DNA of 64,000 nt from Nonomuraea purpurea (lineage in GTDB: Bacteria; Actinomycetota; Actinomycetes; Streptosporangiales; Streptosporangiaceae): the NCBI RefSeq assembly GCF_042650645.1, contig NZ_JBHSBI010000004.1:372001-436000 (forward strand). Reading direction: 5' to 3'. Positions within the stretch are counted from its first letter, which is position 1; every line of letters begins with the position of its first letter. The notes beneath the pieces are model-generated. The model saw only the letters and a program-made list of their open reading frames with translations, did not search any database and was not told the origin of the DNA. A program made the translations under genes and the position numbers. Of the stretch, positions 48,330 through 56,684 are shown in pieces.

Positions 48330-48462
48330 AAGGGAGAGGGTAGCCAGTATTGGGGCATCCGCTAAACAGATCCCCATCGACCGGCATGGCCCGCGCCGAC
48401 GCGTTCCCGTCGGGCGGGGGATCTTGCGTTCCTGTCGGTCACCCTCTCTATGGTCTTGGTTC

Positions 48463-50187
48463 GTGGATCCGGTTCAAGGCACTCTCGACGAGCTCGGCAC
48501 GCCGCTGAGCGACGTCACGTTCGTCGTGTTCGACCTCGAGACGACCGGAGGCGCGCCCGCGGAGGACGCGATCACCGAGATCGGCGCGGTCAAGGTGCGG
48601 GCGGGCGAGGTGCTCGGCGAGTTCTCCACGCTGGTCGACCCCGGGGGGCCGATACCGCCGTTCATCTCCGTGCTGACCGGCATCACCGACGCCATGGTCG
48701 TGGCCGCGCCCCGCATCGAGGCGGTGCTGCCGAGCTTCCTGGAGTTCATCCGCGGCGCCACGCTGGTGGCCCACAACGCGAGCTTCGACACGCGCTTCGT
48801 CAAGGCCGCCTGCGCGGGCCTCGGCTATCCCCCGCCGTCCAACCCCGTCGTCGACACCGTCGACCTGGCCCGCCGCGTGCTGACCCGCGACGAGATCCCC
48901 AACGCCAAGCTGTCGACGCTGGCCAGGTTCTTCCGCAGCCCCACCGAGCCGTGCCACCGTGCCCTGCAGGACGCCAGGGCCACCGTCGACGTGCTCCACG
49001 GGCTCATCGAGCGGGCCGGGTCCTTCCAGGTCCACACGCTCGAAGAGCTCAAGTCGTTCGTCCGCGCCCCCACGCCCGAGCAGCAGGCCAAGCGCCATCT
49101 GGCCGATTCCGTGCCGCACGCCCCCGGCGTCTACCTCTTCGAGGACGAACGCGGCGAGGTCCTCTACATCGGCAAGAGCACCAACCTGCGCAACCGCGTG
49201 CGCTCCTACTTCACCGCCGGCGAGACCCGCCCGCGCATCCGCGAGATGATCGGCATCGCCGAGCGGGTGCGCCACATCGTCTGCTCGACCTCCTTGGAGG
49301 CCGAGGTCAGGGAGCTGCGCCTGATCGGCGGCGCCAAGCCCCGCTACAACCGCCGCTCCCGCTTCCCCGAGAAGGTCGTCTGGCTCAAGCTCACGACCGA
49401 CCTCTTCCCCCGGCTGTCGATCGTGCGCGAGGTCAAGGACGACGGCGCCACCTACCTGGGCCCCTTCGCCAGCGCCCGCATGGCCGACGACGCCCGCATC
49501 GCCCTGCACGAGGCCGTCCCGCTGCGCCAGTGCACCCAGCCGATCACGCTGCGCACCCGGCGCGCGGCCTGCGTCCTGCGCGAGATGGGCCGCTGCGGAG
49601 CGCCGTGCGAGGGCGGGGAGAGCCAGGAGGAGTACGCCGTCCACGTCGAAAGCGCCCGCCGCGCCATGACGCTCGACGCCGGGCTCGTCTTCTCCGCCGT
49701 GTCGGCCCGCATGGAGCGGCTGTCGGTCGAGCAGCGCTACGAGGAGGCCTCCGTCGACCGCGACAGGCTGGCCGCCTTCGTCCGCGCGGCGGCCCGCATG
49801 CAGCGGCTGAGCGCCATCACGCGCATCCCGCAGCTCGTCGCGGCCAGCCCGGCGTTCGGGGGCGGCTGGGACATCCACGTCGTCCGGTACGGCCGGCTCG
49901 CGGCGGCCGGGGTCATGCGCAAGGGCACCCACCCGACCCCTTTCGTGGCCTCGCTGACCGCCACCGCCGAGGTCGTCCTGCCCGGTCCAGGCCCGGTGCA
50001 CGCGGCCAGCGCGGAGGAGACCGAGTGCATCCTGCGCTGGCTGGAGTCGCCGGGGGTGCGGCTGGTGGAGGTCGACGGCGAATGGAGCCTGCCCGCCCAG
50101 GGGGCCGCCCGGCACAAGGCCAGGATCGACCTGGCATACCGGCACCTCGATCGGTCGCGCGGTCGGGAGGGGCGACCTTTGAGGTGA
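48463..50187 (+). CDS. DEDDh exonuclease-UvrC (GIY-YIG) fusion protein
   Basis: A 574-residue DNA-repair-like protein. Residues ~20-185 are a DnaQ-type 3'-5' exonuclease with Exo I FVVFDLETTGG, Exo II VAHNASFDTRF and Exo III HRALQDARATVDV (His-Asp). From ~215 a GIY-YIG endonuclease domain like that of UvrC follows (PGVYLFEDERGEVLYIGKST), then a UvrC-like middle region with the CxxxxxxRC-type Cys cluster TRRAACVLREMGRCGAPCEG. It matches Rv2191 of M. tuberculosis. GTG 48463 is the likely start; the frame is open to 48424. It sits between the kinases and the AsnC-like gene, both in other transcription units or nearby. Confidence 0.92.
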   Translation: MDPVQGTLDELGTPLSDVTFVVFDLETTGGAPAEDAITEIGAVKVRAGEVLGEFSTLVDPGGPIPPFISVLTGITDAMVVAAPRIEAVLPSFLEFIRGATLVAHNASFDTRFVKAACAGLGYPPPSNPVVDTVDLARRVLTRDEIPNAKLSTLARFFRSPTEPCHRALQDARATVDVLHGLIERAGSFQVHTLEELKSFVRAPTPEQQAKRHLADSVPHAPGVYLFEDERGEVLYIGKSTNLRNRVRSYFTAGETRPRIREMIGIAERVRHIVCSTSLEAEVRELRLIGGAKPRYNRRSRFPEKVVWLKLTTDLFPRLSIVREVKDDGATYLGPFASARMADDARIALHEAVPLRQCTQPITLRTRRAACVLREMGRCGAPCEGGESQEEYAVHVESARRAMTLDAGLVFSAVSARMERLSVEQRYEEASVDRDRLAAFVRAAARMQRLSAITRIPQLVAASPAFGGGWDIHVVRYGRLAAAGVMRKGTHPTPFVASLTATAEVVLPGPGPVHAASAEETECILRWLESPGVRLVEVDGEWSLPAQGAARHKARIDLAYRHLDRSRGREGRPLR

Positions 50188-50204
50188 AACGATAGAGTTG
50201 CTCC

Positions 50205-50492
50205 ATGGTCACGGCTATCGTCCACATCAATACCGAGGTAGACCGGATCCCGGAGGTCGCCCAGACGATCGCCGAGATCGACGGTGTCAGCGAGGTCTAC
50301 TCCATAACCGGCGAGTACGACCTGCTGGCCATGGTGCGGGTGGCCGCCTACGAGGAGGTCGCCGAGGTGGTCCCCGGGCGGATCAACAAGGTGGCCGGGG
50401 TGCTGCACACCGAGACTCACATCGCCTTCCGCGCCTACTCCAAGCACGACCTGGACGCGGCCTTCTCCATCGGCTTCCCCGAAGCCGACTGA
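50205..50492 (+). CDS. Stand-alone Lrp/AsnC ligand-binding (RAM) domain protein
   Basis: A 95-residue protein comprising only the regulatory ACT-like (RAM) domain, with no HTH. It reads MVTAIVHINTEVDRIPEVAQ, then VYSITGEYDLLAMVRV and GVLHTETHIAFRAYS. Such stand-alone modules bind amino acids and may oligomerise with full Lrp proteins. In actinobacteria this gene sits next to the DEDD exonuclease and the qcr genes, an arrangement also seen here. It follows the exonuclease gene by 17 bp, so it is likely in the same unit. A perfect hairpin follows. Confidence 0.9.
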   Translation: MVTAIVHINTEVDRIPEVAQTIAEIDGVSEVYSITGEYDLLAMVRVAAYEEVAEVVPGRINKVAGVLHTETHIAFRAYSKHDLDAAFSIGFPEAD

Positions 50493-50534
50493 CCCCGCCC
50501 CTCCATTCGAGGCGGCGCGTCCCGCGCGACGCCG

Positions 50535-50569
50535 ACGGGCCCGGACGAGAGATTCTCGTCCGGGCCCGT
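50535..50569. terminator. Perfect hairpin terminator between lrp-like gene and qcrB
   Basis: The arms ACGGGCCCGGACGAGA (50535-50550) and TCTCGTCCGGGCCCGT (50554-50569) are exact complements with a 3-base loop (GAT). It separates two convergent genes and would stop transcription in both directions, including at the end of the qcr operon. Confidence 0.88.
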
Positions 50570-50582
50570 GTCGCGTCAGGGG

Positions 50583-52250
50583 TCAGTGCCTGAGGCTGCC
50601 GCGGTCCTCACCGCCGCCGGAGCCGATCGCGGCCGGCTCCTCCTCGTCGTGCCCGTGCCCGTGCTCGCTCTCCAGCGGGATCTTCTCCCCGCCGTAGGCC
50701 TTCGACATACGCGCGCGCAGCTTGCCGAGCGGCCCGCGCATGCCCTTCGGCGGGATGCCCTCGGTGTCCTCGGCGACCGGCAACATCGCCACCGGCTCCT
50801 TGCCCTTGACGTGGGCCTGGATGTCCTCCGCCGGCGGCGTGTGGACCTCGATGTACTCGCCGTGCGGCAGCCGCTTGATCACACCGGACTCCACACCGTG
50901 CCCGGTGACCGCCGCGTCGGAACGCTGCAGGCCGAGACAGATGCGGTAGGTGATCATGTAGGCCAGCGCCGGAGCGGCGAAGACCAGCACGCGGCCGGCG
51001 TACGTCGTCCAGTTGAGGCTGATGTGGAAGAACGCCGAGATCTCGTCGTTGGCGCCCAGCAGCCACAGCACGCCGTAGAACGCGATGGCCGACATGCCGA
51101 TCGAGGTGCGGTGCGGGTTGTTGCGCGGCCGGTCGGCGACGTGGTGCTCGCGGTGGTCGCCCGTCACCCAGCGTTCGATGAACGGGTAGAGCGCCAGCCC
51201 GGTCATGATGATGCCCATCGGCACCAGGGCCGGGATGATGACGCTCAGCGGCAGCGTGCCCGCATGGGAGGCGCCGAAGAGGTTGATCTCCCACGCCGGC
51301 ATGAGGCGCAGCGCGCCTTCGAGGAAGCCCATGTAGAAGTCGGGCTGCGAACCCGCCGACACGTCGGCCGGGGTGTAGGGGCCGAACAGCCAGATCGGGT
51401 TGATCTGGGTGAACGTCGCCAGGCCCGAGACCACGGCCAGCGTGAACAGGAAGTAGGCGCCCGCCTTGGCCATGAAGGCCGGGTAGAACGGCGCGCCCAC
51501 CACGTTCTTGTTGCTGCGTGCCTTGCCGGGCATCTGGGTGTGCTTCTGCACCCACATGAGCACCATGTGGGCCGTCACGAGCGCCAGGATGATGCCCGGG
51601 ATGAGCAGGATGTGCAGCGCGTAGAACCGGGAGACGACATCCTCACCCGGATATTCGCCGCCGAACAGGAAGAACGTGATGTACGTACCGACCAGCGGCA
51701 GCGAGATCGCCACGCCCTCGGTGATCCGCAGACCGGCGCCGGACAGCAGGTCGTCGGGGAGGGAGTAGCCGGTCAGACCCTCGGCCAGCGCCAGCGTCAG
51801 CAGCAGCACGCCGATGATCCAGTTGAGCTCGCGCGGCTTGCGGTAGGCGCCGGTGAAGAACACGCGCAGCGCGTGGACCATCATGCCGGCCACGAAGAGC
51901 AGGGCCGCCCAGTGGTGCATCTGCCGCATCAGCAGTCCACCCCGGACGTCGAAGCTGATCTCCAGCGACGACGCGTAGGCCTGCGACATCATGACGCCCC
52001 GCAGCGGCGCGTACGAGCCGTCGTAGACGACCTCGGCCATGCTGGGCTTGAACCAGAACGTCAGGAACGTACCGGTCAGCAGCAGGATGATGAACGAGTA
52101 GAGCGCGATCTCCCCCAGCAGGAACGACCAGTGGTCGGGGAAGATCTTGCGCATGTTGCGCTTGAGGAAGCTGGCCCCGCCCAGGCGCTCATCGAGGAAG
52201 TTCGAGGGCCCGGCGATGCCCTTGGGCACCGTGTTCAGCTCGGCGCTCAT
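50583..52250 (-). CDS. qcrB: Cytochrome bc1 complex cytochrome b subunit
   Basis: A 555-residue membrane subunit of the menaquinol:cytochrome c reductase. Heme-ligand helices carry HHWAALLFVAGMMVHA and YALHILLIPGIILALVTAHM. The quinol-site region GSQPDFYMGFLEGALR is the actinobacterial version of the PEW-type loop. The long charged C-terminal tail (~100 residues) ending SGGGEDRGSLRH is typical of actinobacteria. The start ATG overlaps the qcrA stop (ATGA). It is the last gene of ctaE-qcrC-qcrA-qcrB and a known drug target in mycobacteria. Confidence 0.96.
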   Translation of the reverse strand: MSAELNTVPKGIAGPSNFLDERLGGASFLKRNMRKIFPDHWSFLLGEIALYSFIILLLTGTFLTFWFKPSMAEVVYDGSYAPLRGVMMSQAYASSLEISFDVRGGLLMRQMHHWAALLFVAGMMVHALRVFFTGAYRKPRELNWIIGVLLLTLALAEGLTGYSLPDDLLSGAGLRITEGVAISLPLVGTYITFFLFGGEYPGEDVVSRFYALHILLIPGIILALVTAHMVLMWVQKHTQMPGKARSNKNVVGAPFYPAFMAKAGAYFLFTLAVVSGLATFTQINPIWLFGPYTPADVSAGSQPDFYMGFLEGALRLMPAWEINLFGASHAGTLPLSVIIPALVPMGIIMTGLALYPFIERWVTGDHREHHVADRPRNNPHRTSIGMSAIAFYGVLWLLGANDEISAFFHISLNWTTYAGRVLVFAAPALAYMITYRICLGLQRSDAAVTGHGVESGVIKRLPHGEYIEVHTPPAEDIQAHVKGKEPVAMLPVAEDTEGIPPKGMRGPLGKLRARMSKAYGGEKIPLESEHGHGHDEEEPAAIGSGGGEDRGSLRH

Positions 52251-53359
52251 GCCTGGCCTCCCTTCTGCCTCGCCTCGGCCTCGGCGTCGCCGCGCTCCCA
52301 GTAGCTGGGCCCGACGGGCACGTTGAAGTCTCCCTGGGCGATGAGGAAGCCCTCGGCGTCGACCGTGATCGGCAGCTGCGGCAGCGGCCGCGCGGCCGGG
52401 CCGAAGATGACCTTCGCGCCGTCGGCGGCGTCGAACGTCGACTGATGGCAGGGGCAGAGGATGTGGTGGGTGTTCTGCTCGTACAGGGCCGCGGGGCAGC
52501 CCACGTGGGTGCAGATCTTGGAGTAGGCGACGATGCCGTCGTGGATCCAGTTCTGCCTGACGCCGCTCTTGATCTCCTCGGGGCGGAACTTGATCAGGAT
52601 CAGCGTGGCCTTGGCCAGGGCGTTGAGGTCGTGCTGGTAGCCCTCGGGGACGACCGACAGGATGCCGCCGGGCGAGTTGAAGTCGGCGGCGCGGATCGGC
52701 TGGCCCGTGCCCTCGACGACGAGCCTGAGCGGCTTGCCCTCCTTGGTCTTCTCACCCCAGACCGTGTGGCGCAGCGTCTTGTTGAACTGGGAGGCCGGCA
52801 TCTTGCTGTTGTCCAGGTCGCGCAGCAGCACCACCGGGACCAGGCCCAGCGGCGCGGCGGCCAGCAGCAGCGTGCGGCGCAACAGCTTGCGCTTGACGAA
52901 GCCGCTCTCGTTGGCGCCGTCGACGAACGTGTCGGCGACGACCTCGCGGTCCTCCTCGGCGGAGGCCATCGGGTGGCGCTCCTGGACCAGGGAGTACTTC
53001 GGCATGATCTGGCGCACCCAGATCACGATGCCGGCCGCGAGCCCGAGGATCGCGACCGTCAGCGAGGTGCCCAACGCGAGGTTGGACGTGCCGGTGGCCT
53101 CCGGGCTGCCCACCTGGAAGACCACGTAGGAGATGATGAACGCGATGGCCGCGAGGAACGTGATCGTGAAGCAGAGCGCCACGATCTTCTCCGCCTTGCG
53201 GGCCTTCGCCTCGTCCGGGAACGTGACGCCCGGCACCTCGCGCTCGGCCTCGGGGGTTTCCGCGGTGCCGAGCATCGAGGTGCCCGGCGCGGGGGTGCCG
53301 ATGACGCGCTTGGGGACGCGCTCGTCCGGCTGCTCGATCTCGTGCTCGTTGTCTGTCAT
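52247..53359 (-). CDS. qcrA: Rieske iron-sulfur subunit of the bc1 complex
   Basis: A 370-residue protein with three N-terminal membrane helices, the actinobacterial type (LCFTITFLAAIAFIISYVVF; LAVAILGLAAGIVIWV-like region; LLAAAPLGLVPVVLL). The Rieske [2Fe-2S] motifs are CTHVGCPAAL and CPCHQSTFD. It moves electrons from menaquinol to QcrC. The ATG at 53359 overlaps the qcrC stop (ATGA); the frame stays open to 53428 but that part lies in qcrC. It is translationally coupled on both sides. Confidence 0.96.
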   Translation of the reverse strand: MTDNEHEIEQPDERVPKRVIGTPAPGTSMLGTAETPEAEREVPGVTFPDEAKARKAEKIVALCFTITFLAAIAFIISYVVFQVGSPEATGTSNLALGTSLTVAILGLAAGIVIWVRQIMPKYSLVQERHPMASAEEDREVVADTFVDGANESGFVKRKLLRRTLLLAAAPLGLVPVVLLRDLDNSKMPASQFNKTLRHTVWGEKTKEGKPLRLVVEGTGQPIRAADFNSPGGILSVVPEGYQHDLNALAKATLILIKFRPEEIKSGVRQNWIHDGIVAYSKICTHVGCPAALYEQNTHHILCPCHQSTFDAADGAKVIFGPAARPLPQLPITVDAEGFLIAQGDFNVPVGPSYWERGDAEAEARQKGGQA

Positions 53360-54168
53360 GGCTTGTGTCGCTTCTTCGCGGTGATCCAGATGGCGGCGAG
53401 GGCGAGGGCGCCGATGCCCACGATCCACGCCACGAGGCCTTCGGTGACCGGGCCGATGCGCCCGAGGGCGAAACCTCCCGGGTCGCGCTGCTCGCGCACC
53501 TGCGTGATGTAGGCGATCATGCTGCGCTTCTCTTCCGGCGTGATCGTCGAGTCGTTGAAGACCGGCATCGCCTGCGGGCCCGTGACCATCGCCTCGTAGA
53601 TCTGCGTCGGGGTCGCCTCATTGAGGTTGGGGGCGTACTTGCCCTGGGTGAGGGCGCCACCGGCGCCGACCCAGTTGTGGCACTGGATGCAGTTGGCGCG
53701 GAAGAGCTCGCCGCCCTTGCCGGCGTCGCCGAGCTTGGGGTCGACCTGCTCGGCGCCCGGCACCTGCGGGCCGCCGCCGAGCGACTGCACGTAGGCGGCG
53801 ATCTGCCTGGTGGTCGTCTCGTTGACCCAGTGGGGCAGAGGCTTGCGGGGAGCCTGCGGTCCGGGGTTGGACGCGGGCATGCGGCCGGTGCTCATCTGGA
53901 AGTCGACTGCGGCGGCTCCGACACCGATGAGCGTGGGGGCCGTGCCGGTCCTGCCCTCGGCGTTCATGCCGTGGCAGCTCGCGCAGTGCTTGACGAACAA
54001 GCTCTTGCCTGCGGCCACGTCGTCGACCTTGCCTGCCGCCAACGCGGCGTCGGCAGGCTTGCCCGCCTGGACAAAGGCCGCGTATGCCGTCCCGACCAGC
54101 GCCAACGCCAAAATCAGGACGGCATATCTCGCGAGGGGATGCCGCCTCCAAGCGGTGATCCTAGTCAC
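53356..54168 (-). CDS. qcrC: Diheme cytochrome c subunit of the bc1 complex
   Basis: A 270-residue membrane-anchored cytochrome c with two heme sites, CASCHG and CIQCHN, each followed downstream by a Met ligand region (GRMPASNPGPQ and GPQAMPVFND). An N-terminal helix (YAVLILALALVGTAYAAF) and a C-terminal helix (LVAWIVGIGALALAAIWI) anchor it. In actinobacteria it replaces soluble cytochrome c and passes electrons directly to the aa3 oxidase. GTG 54168 starts it, 14 bases after the ctaE stop. The qcrA ATG overlaps its stop. Confidence 0.95.
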   Translation of the reverse strand: MTRITAWRRHPLARYAVLILALALVGTAYAAFVQAGKPADAALAAGKVDDVAAGKSLFVKHCASCHGMNAEGRTGTAPTLIGVGAAAVDFQMSTGRMPASNPGPQAPRKPLPHWVNETTTRQIAAYVQSLGGGPQVPGAEQVDPKLGDAGKGGELFRANCIQCHNWVGAGGALTQGKYAPNLNEATPTQIYEAMVTGPQAMPVFNDSTITPEEKRSMIAYITQVREQRDPGGFALGRIGPVTEGLVAWIVGIGALALAAIWITAKKRHKP

Positions 54169-54182
54169 AGAGATCCCGTTCC

Positions 54183-54836
54183 TTAACGAATGATGTAAAT
54201 GGTCGCGAAAAGACCAATCCAGACGACGTCAACGAAGTGCCAGTAGTAGGACACGACGATCGCGCTGGTGGCCTGCTCATGCGTGAAGCGCTTCGCGGCG
54301 TACGTGCGTCCCAGCATGAACAGGAACGCGATCAGGCCACCGGTCACGTGCAGGCCGTGGAAGCCCGTCGTCAGGTAGAACACCGAAGTGTAGGCGTTAG
54401 CGGACAAGGTCGCGCCCTCTGACGCCAGCTCAATGTACTCGTACAGCTGCCCGGCCACGAAGACCGCGCCCATGATGAAGCTGACGATGTACCAGAAGCG
54501 GAGCTTGCCGACCTGCCCCTTCTCCGCGGCCCACACGCCGAGCTGGCACGTCACACTCGACAGAACCAGGATGATCGTGTTGGCCGTCGCGAACGGGATG
54601 TTCAGGTGAGCGCCTTCTGCGAGCTCCATGCCCGCTTTCTGCAGCGAGGGACCCCATTCGAGGCCCTTGCCGATGCTCACCGACCGGATGGTGAAGTACA
54701 TCGCGAACAGCGCCGCGAAGAACATGAGCTCGGAGGACAGCCAGACGATCGTACCGACGCTGACCAGATTGGGTCTGCGGTACGACTGTGCTGTCGTCGT
54801 CGAAGTTATTGCGGATGCTGTCGCCACGGGCAGCAT
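54183..54836 (-). CDS. ctaE: Cytochrome c oxidase subunit III
   Basis: A 217-residue membrane protein with five helices. Conserved blocks are VGTIVWLSSELMFFAALFAM, TGFHGLHVTGG and VVSYYWHFVDVVWIGLFATI. It forms part of the aa3 oxidase in a bc-aa3 supercomplex. The ATG at 54836 has GGAG upstream. It leads the operon ctaE-qcrCAB, as in streptomycetes and mycobacteria (Rv2193-Rv2196). It is divergent from the degenerate receiver-protein and trpD genes. Confidence 0.95.
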   Translation of the reverse strand: MLPVATASAITSTTTAQSYRRPNLVSVGTIVWLSSELMFFAALFAMYFTIRSVSIGKGLEWGPSLQKAGMELAEGAHLNIPFATANTIILVLSSVTCQLGVWAAEKGQVGKLRFWYIVSFIMGAVFVAGQLYEYIELASEGATLSANAYTSVFYLTTGFHGLHVTGGLIAFLFMLGRTYAAKRFTHEQATSAIVVSYYWHFVDVVWIGLFATIYIIR

Positions 54837-55044
54837 TATTGCGGCTCCGGTGGTCGGTCCGGCGCACGACCCCCCGTTAGGAGGCGCGAACCACGTACCA
54901 ACCTGGGATAATCAGCACAAAACGCCCCGCAGGCCCGGCGGCCTGGGTTTGCACGCCGACGCACCGGTACGATCCATTGTGACAATACCGCTACGACCGA
55001 TAGTGAGCGCGACAGTGACGTCCTCTGGGAGCACCGACGACACG

Positions 55045-55443
55045 ATGAGGGTCCTCGTCTACAGCGACGACGCCGCCACCAGGGCCGAGGTGATCCAGGC
55101 CATCGGCAGGCGCCCGGCGGCCGACGTGCCCTTCGTCGAGATCGTGGAGTGCGCCACCGAGCCCAAGGTGCACCAGTGGCTGGGCTCGGGCGACATCGAC
55201 GTGGCCGTCCTCGACGGCGAGACGCAGCCCGCGGGCGGCATGGGCGTCTCCCGCCAGGCCAAGGACGAGGTCTACGACTGCCCTCCCGTCTGCCTGATCA
55301 TCGCCAGGCGCGACGACCGCTGGCTGGCCGACTGGTCCAAGGCCGACGCCGTCGTCTCCCAGCCCCTTGAGCCCATCGTCGTGGCCGACACCGTGGCCGA
55401 CCTGATGCGCCGCCGCTCCGCCACCCGTCTCAACGCCAAGTAG
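55045..55443 (+). CDS. Degenerate receiver-like (response-regulator fold) protein
   Basis: A 132-residue single-domain protein with the CheY layout. The N-terminal acidic pair is in RVLVYSDDAATRAEV, and the possible phosphoacceptor Asp in VAVLDGETQPAGGMG. At the site of the invariant Lys-Pro (KP) it reads SQPLEP, so Lys is replaced by Gln. The usual Ser/Thr is also unclear (LIIARRDDR). It is thus a likely pseudo-receiver that acts by protein contact rather than phosphorylation. No output domain follows. The ATG at 55045 is chosen; in-frame GTG 55003 and 54979 are possible. It is adjacent to trpD (7 bp apart) and divergent from ctaE. Confidence 0.8.
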   Translation: MRVLVYSDDAATRAEVIQAIGRRPAADVPFVEIVECATEPKVHQWLGSGDIDVAVLDGETQPAGGMGVSRQAKDEVYDCPPVCLIIARRDDRWLADWSKADAVVSQPLEPIVVADTVADLMRRRSATRLNAK

Positions 55444-55450
55444 GTGCCCC

Positions 55451-56500
55451 ATGGACTCCCGGACGACCTGGCCTGCCCTGCTTTCCGCTCTCCTGTCCGG
55501 AGAGCACCTGACCTCTGACGAGACGGCCTGGGCGATGCGGGAGATCATGTCCGGCTCCGCCACCCCGGCCCAGATCGCGGGCTTCGCGATCGCCCTGCGG
55601 GCCAAGGGCGAGACGGTGGCCGAGGTCGTCGGGCTGGCTCGGACGATGCTGGAGCTGGCCACGCCGCTGAGCGTCGACGGCCCGGTCGTCGACATCGTGG
55701 GCACCGGCGGCGACCGCGCCCACACCGTGAACGTCTCCACGATGGCCGCCGTCGTGGCCGCCGCGGCGGGCGCCCGCGTCGTCAAGCACGGCAACCGCGC
55801 CGCCTCCTCCTCATGCGGGGCCGCCGACGTCCTCGAGCACCTGGGCATCCGCCTCGACCTCACGCCCGCGCAGACGGCCCAGGTGGCCCACGAGGCGGGC
55901 ATCGCGTTCTGCTTCGCCCCCGTCTACCACCCCGCGCTGCGCTTCGCCGGGCCGCCGCGCAAGGAGATCGGCGTCCCCACGGTCTTCAACTTCCTCGGCC
56001 CGCTCACCAACCCCGCCCGCCCCTCGGCCCAGGCCATCGGCGTCTTCGACGCCCGGATGCTGCCCGTCCTGGCGGGCGTCTTCGCAGAACGCGGCGTGTC
56101 CGCCCTGGTCTTCCGCGGCGACGACGGGCTCGACGAGCTGACCATCGCCACCACCTCGACCGTCTGGGTCGTCAAGGACGGCACCGCCACGCAGACCACC
56201 TTCGACCCGTCCCGCCTCGGCATCCCCCGCGCCGACGTGGGCGCGCTGCGGGGCGGCGACGTGGCGTTCAACGCCCAGGCGGTGCACGACCTGGTGGGCG
56301 GCAAGACGGGTCCCGTACGCGACGCCGTCCTGCTCAACGCGGCCGCGGCCCTGGTGGCCCTCGACGGACTCGGCGACGATCTCGACTCGGCCATGGCCGA
56401 CGCGTACGCGCGGGCGGCCCAGGCGATCGACTCGGGCGCGGCCTCGGCCACCCTCGACCGCTGGATCCGAACCAGCGCCGCCTTCACCCCGGCCTCCTGA
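55451..56500 (+). CDS. trpD: Anthranilate phosphoribosyltransferase
   Basis: A 349-residue enzyme that joins anthranilate with PRPP in tryptophan synthesis. The PRPP-binding motif is VDIVGTGGDRAHTVNVSTMA and the anthranilate/Mg region is VVKHGNRAASSSCGAADVLE. The conserved GVFDARMLPVLAGVFAERG and FRGDDGLDEL (Asp-Glu Mg pair) are intact. It lies away from other trp genes, next to ctaE, exactly as in mycobacteria (Rv2192c). It follows the receiver-like gene by 7 bp and is probably co-transcribed. A hairpin terminator lies downstream. Confidence 0.96.
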   Translation: MDSRTTWPALLSALLSGEHLTSDETAWAMREIMSGSATPAQIAGFAIALRAKGETVAEVVGLARTMLELATPLSVDGPVVDIVGTGGDRAHTVNVSTMAAVVAAAAGARVVKHGNRAASSSCGAADVLEHLGIRLDLTPAQTAQVAHEAGIAFCFAPVYHPALRFAGPPRKEIGVPTVFNFLGPLTNPARPSAQAIGVFDARMLPVLAGVFAERGVSALVFRGDDGLDELTIATTSTVWVVKDGTATQTTFDPSRLGIPRADVGALRGGDVAFNAQAVHDLVGGKTGPVRDAVLLNAAAALVALDGLGDDLDSAMADAYARAAQAIDSGAASATLDRWIRTSAAFTPAS

Positions 56501-56510
56501 CCCCAAGCAC

Positions 56511-56538
56511 CCCGGAGCCGAACGCCTACGGCTCCGGG
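56511..56538 (+). terminator. Hairpin terminator after trpD
   Basis: The arms CCCGGAGCCG (56511-56520) and CGGCTCCGGG (56529-56538) are perfectly complementary around an 8-base loop, 10 bases after the trpD stop. There is no strong T-run. Further downstream two similar CGGGC...GCCCG hairpins (near 56586 and 56651) may end the convergent transpeptidase gene. Confidence 0.75.
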
Positions 56539-56684
56539 TCATGCGGCCGCGACCAGGTCAGGGCGACGTACGGCCAGGAAGCCAACGGGCGTTGTGAAGG
56601 CCCGAGTCCCTTGGCGGCGGTCGAGGAGCCGGGGTACGAGGAGGGGCGAGCGGGCGTGGTAAAGGCCCGGGCCCGCCGTTCCTG

